A stretch of 64,000 nt of DNA, taken from the NCBI RefSeq assembly GCF_001648775.1, contig NZ_LVEJ01000003.1:248001-312000 (forward strand), given 5' to 3'. The notes beneath the pieces are model-generated. The model saw only the letters and a list, made by a program, of their open reading frames with translations, was not told where the DNA came from and did no database searches. Source of the DNA: Pseudomonas fluorescens (GTDB lineage: Bacteria > Pseudomonadota > Gammaproteobacteria > Pseudomonadales > Pseudomonadaceae). Both the position numbers and the translations under genes were made by a program. Of the stretch, positions 26,830-36,326 are shown in pieces; positions within the stretch are counted from its first letter, which is position 1, and every line of letters begins with the position of its first letter.

Positions 26830-29475
26830 TCAGCAGTCCAGTGGGTTGCGTTTTTCCGGGTCGATGCCGAACTTGACGATGGCCTCAGCCACGACTTTAG
26901 GTTCGATATCACCACGGTCAGCCAGTGCTTCCAGGGCTGCCAACACCACGAAATGACGGTCGACTTCGAAGAAATGACGCAGTTTCTTGCGGCTGTCGCT
27001 GCGGCCGAAACCGTCGGTGCCGAGGACTTTGAATTCCTTGGACGGTACCCACTGACGGATCTGCTCGGCGAACAGTTTCATGTAGTCGGTAGAGGCGATG
27101 ACCGGACCTTTACGGCCGTTCAGGCACTCTTCGACGTAGCTCAGCTTAGGCTTCTGGCCCGGCTTGAGACGGTTGCTGCGCTCGACAGCGAGGCCGTCGC
27201 GACGCAGTTCGTTGAAGCTGGTAACGCTCCACACGTCAGCGCCGACGTTGAACTCTTCACGCAGAATCTTCGCCGCTTCACGGACTTCACGCAGGATGGT
27301 GCCGGAGCCCATCAGCTGTACGTGGTGCGCCGCATCGCGGGTGTCTTCTTCGAGCAGGTACATGCCTTTCTTGATGCCTTCTTCGGCACCGGCCGGCATG
27401 GCTGGCTGCTGGTACGACTCGTTCATCACGGTGATGTAGTAGAAGATGTCCTGTTGCTCTTCGGTCATCTTCTTCATGCCGTCCTGAATGATCACCGCCA
27501 GCTCGTAGCCGTAGGTTGGATCGTAGGTGCGGCAGTTCGGGATGGTCGCGGCCAGCAGGTGGCTGTGACCGTCTTCGTGTTGCAGACCTTCACCGTTCAG
27601 GGTGGTCCGGCCGGCGGTGCCGCCGATCAGGAAGCCACGGGTACGGCTGTCGCCGGCAGCCCAGGCCAGGTCGCCAATACGCTGGAAGCCGAACATCGAG
27701 TAGAAGATATAGAACGGCAGCATCGGCTGGTTGTGGCTGGAGTACGAAGTACCGGCAGCGATGAACGAGCTCATGGCGCCTGCTTCGTTGATGCCTTCTT
27801 CGAGGATCTGACCTTTCTGGTCTTCCTTGTAGAACATCACCTGGTCTTTATCGACTGGCTCGTAGAGCTGGCCGACGGACGAGTAGATGCCGAGCTGACG
27901 GAACATGCCTTCCATACCGAAGGTACGGGCTTCGTCCGGGATGATCGGAACGATGCGCGGGCCGATTTCCTTGTCCTTGACCAGTTGCGCGAGGATCCGC
28001 ACGAACGCCATGGTGGTGGAAATTTCACGGTCGCCGGAGCCGTCAAGGATGGCCTTGAGGGTGTCCAGGTCCGGAGTCGGCACGCTGAAGCTTTGTGCGC
28101 GGCGCTGAGGTACGAAACCGCCCAGTGCAGTGCGACGCTCGCTGAGGTAGCGGGCTTCGGCGCTGTTTGGCTCTGGCTTGAAGAACGGCAGGTTCTCCAG
28201 CTCTTCGTCCTTGACCGGGATGTCGAAACGATCGCGGAACAACTTCAGGCTGTCGACATCGACTTTCTTGGTGTTGTGCGCAGTGTTTTTCGCTTCGCCG
28301 GCACCGGTGCCATAACCTTTGATGGTCTTGGCGAGGATGACGGTAGGTTGTTCTTTGTGGTTGACCGCTTCGTGGTACGCCGCATAGACCTTGTACGGGT
28401 CGTGGCCGCCACGGTTGAGTTTCCAGATCTCGTCGTCGGACAGATCAGCAACCATCGCCTTGAGTTCTGGCGTGTTGAAGAAGTGCTCACGGACAAACGC
28501 GCCGTCTTTGGCTTTGTAGTTCTGGTACTCGCCGTCGATGACTTCGTCCATGCGACGTTGCAGGATGCCGTCGACGTCTTTGGCCAGCAGTGGGTCCCAG
28601 AAACGGCCCCAGATGACTTTGGTCACGTTCCACTGAGCACCGCGGAACACGCCTTCGAGTTCCTGGATGATCTTGCCGTTGCCGCGAACCGGGCCGTCGA
28701 GGCGCTGCAGGTTGCAGTTGATGACGAAGATCAGGTTGTCCAGCTTCTCGCGGCCGGCCAGGGAGATTGCGCCCAGGGATTCCGGCTCGTCGCACTCGCC
28801 GTCGCCCAGGAAGCACCAGACTTTCTGTTTGCCCGGCTGGATGAAACCGCGGTGTTCCAGGTACTTCATGAAGCGTGCCTGGTAGATCGCCTGGATCGGA
28901 CCCAGACCCATCGATACGGTCGGGAACTGCCAGAAGTCAGGCATCAGCCAAGGGTGCGGGTAGGACGACAGGCCCTGACCGTCGACTTCCTGGCGGAAGT
29001 TGTTCATCTGGTCTTCGGTGATGCGACCTTCCATGAACGCACGGGCGTAAACGCCTGGCGAGGTGTGGCCCTGGAAGTAGATCAGGTCGCCGCCGTGTTC
29101 GTCGGTCGGGGCCTGGAAGAAGTAGTTGAAGCCGATGTCATACAGGGTCGCACTGGAAGCGAAGCTGGAGATGTGACCACCCAGGTCAGAATCTTTCAGG
29201 TTCGTACGCATTACCATGGCCATCGCGTTCCAGCGTACCAGCGAGCGAATGCGGCGTTCCATGAACAGGTCGCCAGGCATGCGTGCTTCGTGGGTTACCG
29301 GGATGGTGTTGCGGTAAGGCGTGGTGATGGCGTAAGGGAGCTGCGAACCGCTGCGGGTTGCCAGTTCACCCATACGGGTCATCAGATAGTGAGCACGGTC
29401 TTCGCCTTCTTTGTCGAGAACCGATTCCAGGGCGTCCAGCCATTCCTGGGTTTCGACGGGATCGAGGTCTTGCAT
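26830..29475 (-). CDS. aceE: pyruvate dehydrogenase E1 component (homodimeric)
   Basis: A thiamine-diphosphate-dependent enzyme that decarboxylates pyruvate and acetylates the lipoyl groups of AceF. It has 881 residues, the usual length of the gammaproteobacterial homodimeric E1. The ThDP-binding motif begins GDGECDEPESLG (about 230) and continues to the NCNLQRLDGPVRGNGKI segment. The catalytic-loop region WNVTKVIWGRFWDPLL is present, and the transketolase-like middle domain has GISTAGRTTLNGEG-like sequence (GGTAGRTTLNGEGLQHED). GGAG lies six bases before the start. It forms an operon with aceF and is divergent from glnE. Two 15-base dyads 110-180 bases upstream are candidate operators. Confidence 0.97.
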   Translation of the reverse strand: MQDLDPVETQEWLDALESVLDKEGEDRAHYLMTRMGELATRSGSQLPYAITTPYRNTIPVTHEARMPGDLFMERRIRSLVRWNAMAMVMRTNLKDSDLGGHISSFASSATLYDIGFNYFFQAPTDEHGGDLIYFQGHTSPGVYARAFMEGRITEDQMNNFRQEVDGQGLSSYPHPWLMPDFWQFPTVSMGLGPIQAIYQARFMKYLEHRGFIQPGKQKVWCFLGDGECDEPESLGAISLAGREKLDNLIFVINCNLQRLDGPVRGNGKIIQELEGVFRGAQWNVTKVIWGRFWDPLLAKDVDGILQRRMDEVIDGEYQNYKAKDGAFVREHFFNTPELKAMVADLSDDEIWKLNRGGHDPYKVYAAYHEAVNHKEQPTVILAKTIKGYGTGAGEAKNTAHNTKKVDVDSLKLFRDRFDIPVKDEELENLPFFKPEPNSAEARYLSERRTALGGFVPQRRAQSFSVPTPDLDTLKAILDGSGDREISTTMAFVRILAQLVKDKEIGPRIVPIIPDEARTFGMEGMFRQLGIYSSVGQLYEPVDKDQVMFYKEDQKGQILEEGINEAGAMSSFIAAGTSYSSHNQPMLPFYIFYSMFGFQRIGDLAWAAGDSRTRGFLIGGTAGRTTLNGEGLQHEDGHSHLLAATIPNCRTYDPTYGYELAVIIQDGMKKMTEEQQDIFYYITVMNESYQQPAMPAGAEEGIKKGMYLLEEDTRDAAHHVQLMGSGTILREVREAAKILREEFNVGADVWSVTSFNELRRDGLAVERSNRLKPGQKPKLSYVEECLNGRKGPVIASTDYMKLFAEQIRQWVPSKEFKVLGTDGFGRSDSRKKLRHFFEVDRHFVVLAALEALADRGDIEPKVVAEAIVKFGIDPEKRNPLDC

Positions 29476-29586
29476 GGCTTGCTCCAGGGCGGAAAGGCTT
29501 CCAGAATCGGTTGCCTGAGTTTGCGACTGGCCTTGTGGGCAGACGATTTAAAATTCTTGGATTGCCGACAGGTTGTTCCGGCGGCG

Positions 29587-29653
29587 TGTAGTTTTACTAC
29601 AAATCTTTGAGCATTTCAGCCTTTCGGATGTATAGACGAGTAGTAAAACTACA
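29587..29653. promoter_or_regulatory. paired dyad operators upstream of aceE
   Basis: TGTAGTTTTACTACA at 29587-29601 and AGTAGTAAAACTACA at 29639-29653. Each is a near-perfect dyad; they match one another as reverse complements at 14 of 15 positions. Their centres are 52 bases apart, about five helical turns. The GT-N3-AC core is the recognition pattern of GntR/FadR-type regulators such as PdhR and LldR. They lie in the 384-base aceE/glnE gap, 110-180 bases from aceE, and could also affect glnE. The remainder of the gap, 29654-29859, shows no gene I can support. Confidence 0.65.
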
Positions 29654-29859
29654 GATGAAAGGCTTGTGGCCTCCGACTGCGTTGTGAGAATAATCGTTAA
29701 GGTTGGTCGATTGCCATCCGTAAAAGGTGAAACTTTGATGCTGGATGCTAAAGAAGAAGAAATTTCAGCTATTTCTAACTTTTGTTCGACAGTCCTTCGC
29801 GTAGCGGGTTTTCACCATTCACTACAAGCGGCCATTTACACGCCGATCAAGGATAGACC

Positions 29860-32799
29860 ATGACCCTGCCCGTGCTTGCCGAACTGCCTGCCATTCTCTT
29901 GCCATTGGTCACTCGATCCGAGCAGTCGTTCCGTGCGGCCGTCGCCGCGCTGGAAGACGATCACGGCTTCTCTGGGTGGACGGCAGAGCGCTGGGCGCAG
30001 TTCGCTCGCGTCACCGCTGCCAGCGAGTTCGTCATTGAACAGAGCGTTCGTGACCCTTTGATGTTGCTCGCGCTGGTGCAGTCTGGCGAACTCGACCGGG
30101 CCTTTGCGCCGGGCGAACTCTGCGCGCAGATTGCCGCTGCTGTAAATGCAGCGCAAACCGAAGACGAACTCGGGCGCGCCCTGCGCCGCCAGCGCGCCCG
30201 CCATCAAGTGCGCATCATCTGGCGCGACCTGACCCGTCAGGCCGACCTGGTGCAGACCTGCCGTGACCTCTCGGACATGGCCGACGCCAGCATCGATCAG
30301 GCTTATCAATGGCTGTACAGCCGCCATTGCACACAATTCGGTACGCCGACCGGTCGCCGCAGTGGTGAGCCGCAGCAAATGGTCATTCTCGGCATGGGCA
30401 AGCTCGGCGCCGTCGAGTTGAACCTGTCTTCGGACATCGACCTGATTTTCGCCTACCCCGAGGGTGGCGAAACCGTCGGCGTGAAACGGGCGCTGGATAA
30501 TCAGGAATTCTTCATCCGTCTCGGCCAGCGCTTGATCAAGGCGCTGGACCCAATGACCGTGGACGGCTTCGTGTTCCGCGTCGACATGCGCCTGCGTCCG
30601 TACGGTTCTTCCGGCGCGCTGGTGCTGAGCTTCAATGCGCTGGAGCAGTATTACCAGGATCAGGGCCGCGACTGGGAACGCTACGCGATGATCAAGGCGC
30701 GCGTGGTGGCCGGCGATCAGCTCGCCGGCGCGCAGTTGCTCGACATGCTGCGGCCGTTCGTTTACCGGCGTTACCTCGACTTTTCGGCGATCGAAGCGCT
30801 GCGCACCATGAAGCAGCTGATCCAGCAGGAAGTACGGCGCAAGGGCATGGCCGACAACATCAAGCTGGGCTCCGGCGGGATTCGTGAGGTCGAGTTCATT
30901 GCTCAGGCCTTCCAGTTGATCCACGGCGGTCGCGACTTGAGCTTGCAGCAGCGCCCTCTATTAAAGGTGTTGAGCACGCTGGAAGGGCAGGGCTATCTGC
31001 CGCCGGCGGTGATCGGCGAGCTGCGTGAGGGCTACGAATTTCTGCGTTACACCGAACACGCGATCCAGGCGATTGCCGACCGCCAGACCCAGATGCTGCC
31101 AGACGGCGCCCAGGATCAGGCACGCATCGCCTTCATGCTCGGTTTCGCTGACTGGGACACCTTCCACGAAAAACTGATGTTTTGGCGCGGCCGCGTCGCT
31201 TGGCACTTCGCTCAGGTGATCGCCGATCCCGACGAAGAAGAAGGCGCCGATTGTGAAGTCGTGGTCGGCGGTGAATGGCTGCCGTTGTGGGAAGAAGCCC
31301 AGGACGAAGAGGCCGCGTGCCGACAGTTGGAAGAGGGCGGCTTCCGTGATGCGAGCAAGGCCCTGAAAGCGCTGGCCGGTTTGCGCGGCAGCCCGCAATT
31401 GCGCGCGATGCAGCGTTTGGGCCGCGAGCGCCTCGATGCGTTTATCCCGCGTCTGCTCGCCCAGGCGGTGGAGCACGACAATCCGGATCTGGTGCTTGAG
31501 CGCGTGTTGCCGCTGGTTGAAGCGGTCGCCCGGCGTTCGGCATATTTAGTGCTGCTGACGGAAAACCCAGGCGCGCTGCGCCGCCTGCTGACGCTTTGCG
31601 CGGCGAGCCCGTGGATTGCCGAGCAGATCACGCGCTTCCCGCTGCTGCTCGACGAGTTGCTCAACGAAGGGCGACTGTTCAAGCCGCCACTGGCACCGGA
31701 ACTGGCCGCCGAATTGCGCGAGCGGCTGACGCGGATCCCCGAAGACGATCTCGAACAACAGATGGAAGCCCTGCGCCACTTCAAACTGGCGCACCGCTTG
31801 CGCGTCGCCGCTTCGGAAATCGCCGGCAGCCTGCCATTGATGAAGGTCAGCGATTATCTGACGTGGCTGGCCGAGGCGATTCTCGAGCAAGTGCTGGCGC
31901 TGGCCTGGCGCCAGACCGTGGCCAAATACGGCACGCCTTTGCGCACCGATGGCAGTCTGTGCGATCCCGGCTTCATCATTGTCGGTTATGGCAAAGTCGG
32001 CGGTCTGGAGCTGGGGCATGGTTCCGATCTGGATCTGGTGTTCATCCACGACGGTGATCCGCAGGCGGAAACCGACGGCGCGAAGCCGATTGATGGCGCG
32101 CAGTTCTTTACCCGGCTGGGGCAGCGGATCATTCACTTGCTGACGGCACAGACCAACTCTGGCCAGTTGTATGAAGTGGATATGCGCCTGCGGCCATCCG
32201 GTGCCTCGGGGCTGTTGGTCAGCTCGCTGGGCGCATTTGCCCGCTATCAAGAAAATGAAGCCTGGACGTGGGAACATCAGGCGTTGGTGCGTGCGCGGGT
32301 CTTGGTCGGCAGTCAGGATGTCGGTCAGGCGTTCGAAAAGGTGCGCGCGCAGGTGTTGGGTAAAACCCGGGATCTTGCCAAACTGCAACAAGAAGTCAGC
32401 GAGATGCGCGCGAAGATGCGCGACAACCTTGGCAGCAAGAGCACCGCGGCCGGTACCGCGCCGAATGCCTTCGACGCCACGGCGCCGTTCGACCTCAAGC
32501 AGGACGCCGGAGGTATCGTCGATATTGAATTTATGGTGCAATACGCGGCCCTGGCGTGGTCGCACAGCCACCCGCCATTGCTGCGCTGGACCGATAACAT
32601 CCGCATCACGGAAGAGCTGGAACGCGAAGGGCTGATGCCTGCCGAAGACGCCAGCCTGTTGCGCGAGGCCTACAAAGCCTACCGCTCCGCCGCCCACCGG
32701 CAGGCCTTGCAGAAGGACGCCGGGGTGATAACGGGCGATCAGTTTGCCGACGAACGCCGGCAGGTTTTGCGGATATGGAAAGAGTTGGGGCTAAGCTGA
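29860..32799 (+). CDS. glnE: glutamine synthetase adenylyltransferase/deadenylase
   Basis: A bifunctional regulator of glutamine synthetase: it adds AMP to GlnA when nitrogen is plentiful and removes it when limiting, in response to PII. It has 979 residues with two nucleotidyltransferase halves. The first carries LGMGKLGAVELNLSSDIDLI (about 180) and FRVDMRLRPYGSSGAL (about 240). The second carries GYGKVGGLELGHGSDLDLVF (about 705) and YEVDMRLRPSGASGLL (about 775). A linker of helical bundles lies between them. AAGGATAGACC precedes the start. The position matches PA5014. Confidence 0.97.
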   Translation: MTLPVLAELPAILLPLVTRSEQSFRAAVAALEDDHGFSGWTAERWAQFARVTAASEFVIEQSVRDPLMLLALVQSGELDRAFAPGELCAQIAAAVNAAQTEDELGRALRRQRARHQVRIIWRDLTRQADLVQTCRDLSDMADASIDQAYQWLYSRHCTQFGTPTGRRSGEPQQMVILGMGKLGAVELNLSSDIDLIFAYPEGGETVGVKRALDNQEFFIRLGQRLIKALDPMTVDGFVFRVDMRLRPYGSSGALVLSFNALEQYYQDQGRDWERYAMIKARVVAGDQLAGAQLLDMLRPFVYRRYLDFSAIEALRTMKQLIQQEVRRKGMADNIKLGSGGIREVEFIAQAFQLIHGGRDLSLQQRPLLKVLSTLEGQGYLPPAVIGELREGYEFLRYTEHAIQAIADRQTQMLPDGAQDQARIAFMLGFADWDTFHEKLMFWRGRVAWHFAQVIADPDEEEGADCEVVVGGEWLPLWEEAQDEEAACRQLEEGGFRDASKALKALAGLRGSPQLRAMQRLGRERLDAFIPRLLAQAVEHDNPDLVLERVLPLVEAVARRSAYLVLLTENPGALRRLLTLCAASPWIAEQITRFPLLLDELLNEGRLFKPPLAPELAAELRERLTRIPEDDLEQQMEALRHFKLAHRLRVAASEIAGSLPLMKVSDYLTWLAEAILEQVLALAWRQTVAKYGTPLRTDGSLCDPGFIIVGYGKVGGLELGHGSDLDLVFIHDGDPQAETDGAKPIDGAQFFTRLGQRIIHLLTAQTNSGQLYEVDMRLRPSGASGLLVSSLGAFARYQENEAWTWEHQALVRARVLVGSQDVGQAFEKVRAQVLGKTRDLAKLQQEVSEMRAKMRDNLGSKSTAAGTAPNAFDATAPFDLKQDAGGIVDIEFMVQYAALAWSHSHPPLLRWTDNIRITEELEREGLMPAEDASLLREAYKAYRSAAHRQALQKDAGVITGDQFADERRQVLRIWKELGLS

Positions 32800-32826
32800 A
32801 AGCGGTTTGTGCAGCACCCCTATACC

Positions 32827-32918
32827 CTGTGGGAGCGAGCTTGCTCGCGAAGACGGAGTGTCAGACGACACCGATGTCGGATGTGACGGCCCCTTCGCGA
32901 GCAAGCTCGCTCCCACAG
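32827..32918. repeat. REPIN (inverted REP pair)
   Basis: CTGTGGGAGCGAGCTTGCTC at 32827 and TTCGCGAGCAAGCTCGCTCC from 32894, ending CCACAG at 32918, in the 308-base gap between glnE and waaF. Confidence 0.9.
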
Positions 32919-32962
32919 TGGATCTACAGTGTCTGTAGATCTGAAGCAGGACGAAAAAACAA

Positions 32963-32985
32963 TGTGGGAGCGAGCCTGCTCGCGA
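32963..32985 (+). repeat. single REP element
   Basis: TGTGGGAGCGAGCCTGCTCG followed by CGA, 44 bases after the preceding REPIN. No inverted partner follows it, so it is a singlet. The rest of the gap to waaF (32986-33107) shows nothing clear except the GGAAACC ribosome-binding site. Confidence 0.8.
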
Positions 32986-33107
32986 TAGCGGAGTAACAGT
33001 CGACAGTCATGTTGAAGGTAATGACCCATCGCCAGCCGTGCCGCTCCCTCAGTGATTCTCGAGGCGGGGAGGCGTAAATGCCTCCCCGGTTCGTTTTTGG
33101 AAACCAC

Positions 33108-34142
33108 ATGAATATTCTGATCGTTGGGCCCAGTTGGGTCGGTGACATGGTGATGGCGCAGACACTGTTTCAGTGTCTCAAGCAGCGCCACCCGCAATGC
33201 GAAATCGACGTGCTGGCCCCCGAGTGGAGCCGGCCGATCCTTGAGCGCATGCCCGAAGTGCGCAAGGCCTTGAGCTTTCCGCTCGGCCACGGCGCGCTGG
33301 AATTGGCGACGCGTCGGCGCATCGGCAAATCCCTGCGCGGTCAGTACGACCAGGCGATCCTGCTGCCCAACTCGCTGAAATCAGCGCTGGTGCCGTTCTT
33401 CGCCGGCATCCCGAAGCGCACCGGCTGGCGCGGCGAATTCCGCTACGGCCTGCTCAACGACGTGCGCACACTCGACAAAGAACGCTATCCGCTGATGATC
33501 GAGCGTTTCATGGCTTTGGCCTATGAAGCGAACGCCGAGCTGCCGAAACCGTATCCGCGCCCAAGCCTGCAAATCGACCCGGTCACCCGCGAAGCCGCGC
33601 TGGCCAAGTTCGGCCTGAGCCTCGATCGCCCGGTGTTGGCCCTGTGCCCCGGCGCCGAGTTCGGCGAATCCAAGCGCTGGCCGTCCGAGCATTACGCCAA
33701 GGTCGCCGAAGCGCGTATCCGCGAAGGCTGGCAGGTGTGGCTGTTCGGCTCGAAAAACGATCACGCGGTCGGCGAAGACATCCGCGCGCGGTTGATCCCG
33801 GGCCTGCGTGAAGAATCGGTCAACCTCAGCGGCGGCACCTCGCTGGCGGAAGCCATCGACCTGATGTCTTGCGCCGACTCGGTGGTCTCCAACGATTCCG
33901 GCCTGATGCACGTCGCCGCCGCGCTGAACCGCCCATTGGTGGCAGTCTACGGTTCTACTTCGCCCGGTTTCACCCCGCCGTTGGCCGAACACGTCGAAGT
34001 GGTCCGTCTGGGCCTCGATTGCAGCCCGTGCTTCGACCGTACCTGCCGCTTCGGCCATTACAACTGCCTGCGCCAGCTGATGCCGGACGCGGTCAACGAT
34101 GCCTTGCAGAAATTGCAGGGCTCTGTGGTCGAGGTTCATTAA
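33108..34142 (+). CDS. waaF: LPS heptosyltransferase II WaaF
   Basis: Adds the second L-glycero-D-manno-heptose to the LPS inner core on the cytoplasmic face of the inner membrane. It has 344 residues in the GT9 (GT-B) fold: NILIVGPSWVGDMVMAQTLF at the N-terminus, LCPGAEFGESKRWP (about 180), VSNDSGLMHVAAAL (about 260) and VAVYGSTSPGFTPP (about 280), the ADP-heptose-binding region. The start ATG at 33108 has GGAAACC upstream; an in-frame ATG at 33078 adds ten residues without a ribosome-binding site. It is the first gene of the LPS core operon, with waaC beginning one base after its stop. Confidence 0.96.
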   Translation: MNILIVGPSWVGDMVMAQTLFQCLKQRHPQCEIDVLAPEWSRPILERMPEVRKALSFPLGHGALELATRRRIGKSLRGQYDQAILLPNSLKSALVPFFAGIPKRTGWRGEFRYGLLNDVRTLDKERYPLMIERFMALAYEANAELPKPYPRPSLQIDPVTREAALAKFGLSLDRPVLALCPGAEFGESKRWPSEHYAKVAEARIREGWQVWLFGSKNDHAVGEDIRARLIPGLREESVNLSGGTSLAEAIDLMSCADSVVSNDSGLMHVAAALNRPLVAVYGSTSPGFTPPLAEHVEVVRLGLDCSPCFDRTCRFGHYNCLRQLMPDAVNDALQKLQGSVVEVH

Positions 34143-34143
34143 G

Positions 34144-35205
34144 TTGCGGGTACTGTTGATCAAGACTTCATCGCTGGGCGACGTGATTCACGCGTTGCCG
34201 GCGCTGACCGACGCCGCCCGGGCCATTCCCGGGATCAAATTCGACTGGGTGGTGGAAGAAGGCTTTGCCGAGATTCCGACCTGGCACCCGGCCGTGGGCA
34301 AAGTGATTCCGGTGGCGATCCGCCGCTGGCGCAAAAACCTCTGGAAAACCATCACCAGCGGCGAGTGGAAACGCTTCAAGCAAAGCGTGCGCGCGAATAA
34401 ATACGATTTGGTCATCGACGCCCAAGGCCTGCTGAAAAGCGCCTGGCTGACCCGTTACGTCAAAGCGCCGGTGGCCGGGCTCGACAAAGGTTCGGCCCGT
34501 GAGCCGATGGCTGCGCGTTTCTATGATCGCAAACTGGCTGTGGCCCGTGGCCAACACGCCGTCGAACGCGTGCGCCAACTGTTCGCCATCGCCCTCGGTT
34601 ATGACCTGCCAAAAGGTCTCGGCGACTACGGCCTGAACGTCGAACGTCTGGTCGAGTTGCCGCGCAAAAACGCATTCGTAGTGTTCCTGCATGGCACCAC
34701 GTGGGACACCAAGCACTGGCCGGAAAGTTACTGGCGTGAACTGACCGAACGCGTCGGCTACCTCGGCGTCGGCGTCAAATTGCCGTGGGGCAACCCGCAG
34801 GAAAAGGCCCGTGCCGAACGCATCGCCGCCGGTTTCAAACACGCCGAAGTGTTGCCAAAGCTGAATCTGGCCGGTGTCGGCAAAGTCCTCGCCGGGGCGC
34901 AAGCCTGTGTGGCGGTGGACACCGGTCTCGGTCACTTGGCCGCGGCGCTGGACGTGCCGACCATCTCGCTGTTCGGCCCGACCAATCCGGGCCTGACCGG
35001 CGCTTACGGCAAATTGCAGATTCACCTGGCCAGCGACTTCCCGTGCGCGCCGTGCCTGCAAAAGAAATGTACTTATCAACCGACCGCGCAGGATGCCCGT
35101 CAGTTTGACCTCAAGCGTGAACAGCCGCTGTGCTTCACGCGTTTGAACCCAGAGCGTGTCGCCAGCCGACTGAGCACGTTGTTAATGGCTGAGGAGCTGC
35201 GCTGA
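34144..35205 (+). CDS. waaC: LPS heptosyltransferase I WaaC
   Basis: Transfers the first heptose from ADP-heptose to Kdo2-lipid A. It has 353 residues and is GT9. It has the N-terminal RVLLIKTSSLGDVIHALPAL, VFLHGTTWDTKHWP (about 182), VDTGLGHLAAALDVP (about 258) and SLFGPTNPGLTG. The start is a TTG one base after the waaF stop, with GAGG nine bases upstream; the protein family begins exactly here (RVLLIKTSSLGD). The ATG at 34099 lies inside waaF and would add 15 unrelated residues. The stop overlaps the waaG start (TGATG). Confidence 0.96.
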   Translation: MRVLLIKTSSLGDVIHALPALTDAARAIPGIKFDWVVEEGFAEIPTWHPAVGKVIPVAIRRWRKNLWKTITSGEWKRFKQSVRANKYDLVIDAQGLLKSAWLTRYVKAPVAGLDKGSAREPMAARFYDRKLAVARGQHAVERVRQLFAIALGYDLPKGLGDYGLNVERLVELPRKNAFVVFLHGTTWDTKHWPESYWRELTERVGYLGVGVKLPWGNPQEKARAERIAAGFKHAEVLPKLNLAGVGKVLAGAQACVAVDTGLGHLAAALDVPTISLFGPTNPGLTGAYGKLQIHLASDFPCAPCLQKKCTYQPTAQDARQFDLKREQPLCFTRLNPERVASRLSTLLMAEELR

Positions 35206-36326
35206 TGCAATTGGCATTTGTCCTGTACAAATATTTCCCGTTCGGTGGCTTGCAGCGCGACTTCATGCGCATTGCCCTCGAATGCCAGAAACGCGGGCAT
35301 CAGATCCGCGTCTACACGCTGATCTGGGAAGGCGACGTGCCGCCCGGTTTCGAAGTGCTGGTGGCGCCGGTCAAGGCGTTCTTCAATCACCGTCGCAACG
35401 AAAAGCTCAGCGCGTGGATGGAGGCGGACCTGGCCAAGCGCCCGGTTGATCGCCTGATCGGCTTCAACAAGATGCCCGGGCTGGACGTCTATTACGCCGC
35501 CGACGGCTGCTTCGAAGACAAGGCGCAGAACCTGCGCCATTCGCTGTACCGCCGTTGGGGCCGTTATCGCCACTTCGCCGAGTACGAGCGCGCGGTGTTC
35601 GCCAAAGACGCGAAGACCGAAGTGCTGATGATTTCCGAAGTGCAGCAGCCGCTGTTCATCAAGCATTACGACACGCCGCTGGAGCGTTTCCATCTGCTGC
35701 CACCGGGTATTGCGCAGGATCGCCGCCGTCCGGCAGATGCCGATGAGATTCGTGCCGGTTTCCGTGCTGAATTCAATCTCAAGGACGACGAACTGCTGCT
35801 GGTGCAGATCGGCTCCGGCTTCAAGACCAAAGGCGTCGATCGCAGCCTGAAAGCGCTGGCCTCATTGCCCGCCGAGCTGAAGAAACGCACCCGGCTGTTT
35901 GTAATCGGCCAGGATGACCCCAAATTATTCCAGATGCAGAGTGCCACTTTGGGTCTGGGCGATAACGTAACGTTCCTCAAGGGCCGCAGTGATATCCCGC
36001 GTTTCCTGCTCGGCGCCGATCTGTTGATCCACCCGGCCTACAACGAAAACACCGGTACTGTGTTGCTCGAAGCGCTGGTCGCCGGTTTGCCGGTGCTGGT
36101 CAGCGCAGTCTGCGGTTACGCCCATTACATTGCCGAGGCCGACGCCGGGCGCGTGCTGGACGAGCCGTTCGATCAGGCGCAGTTGACGCAATACCTGACT
36201 GAAATGTTGCATGACGACGCTGCACGGGCGGCCTGGAGCCGCAATGGTCTGGCCTTCGCCGAGACGGCCGACCTCTACAGCATGCCGCAGCACGCGGCCG
36301 ATGTGATTCTGGCGGAGCACGCTTAA
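35205..36326 (+). CDS. waaG: LPS core glucosyltransferase I WaaG
   Basis: A GT4 (GT-B) enzyme that adds the first outer-core hexose (a galactosamine in P. aeruginosa) to heptose II. It has 373 residues: QLAFVLYKYFPFGGLQRDFM at the N-terminus, LLVQIGSGFKTKGVDRSLKA (about 200), and the GT4 donor-site signature HPAYNENTGTVLLEALVAGL (about 277-296). It is translationally coupled to waaC and waaP by one-base overlaps. Confidence 0.96.
   Translation: MQLAFVLYKYFPFGGLQRDFMRIALECQKRGHQIRVYTLIWEGDVPPGFEVLVAPVKAFFNHRRNEKLSAWMEADLAKRPVDRLIGFNKMPGLDVYYAADGCFEDKAQNLRHSLYRRWGRYRHFAEYERAVFAKDAKTEVLMISEVQQPLFIKHYDTPLERFHLLPPGIAQDRRRPADADEIRAGFRAEFNLKDDELLLVQIGSGFKTKGVDRSLKALASLPAELKKRTRLFVIGQDDPKLFQMQSATLGLGDNVTFLKGRSDIPRFLLGADLLIHPAYNENTGTVLLEALVAGLPVLVSAVCGYAHYIAEADAGRVLDEPFDQAQLTQYLTEMLHDDAARAAWSRNGLAFAETADLYSMPQHAADVILAEHA

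Noticed and set aside
24788..26956. A 722-codon plus-strand frame opposite aceF
   Set aside because: Its Gly/Ser/Arg-rich repeats are the complement of the Ala/Pro linkers of AceF; there is no independent evidence.
26953..29610. An 885-codon plus-strand frame opposite aceE
   Set aside because: Antisense shadow of a fully conserved aceE.
29666..29863. 65-codon frame before glnE
   Set aside because: It has no ribosome-binding site, overlaps the glnE start region and its composition is not convincing; the gap is better explained as regulatory.
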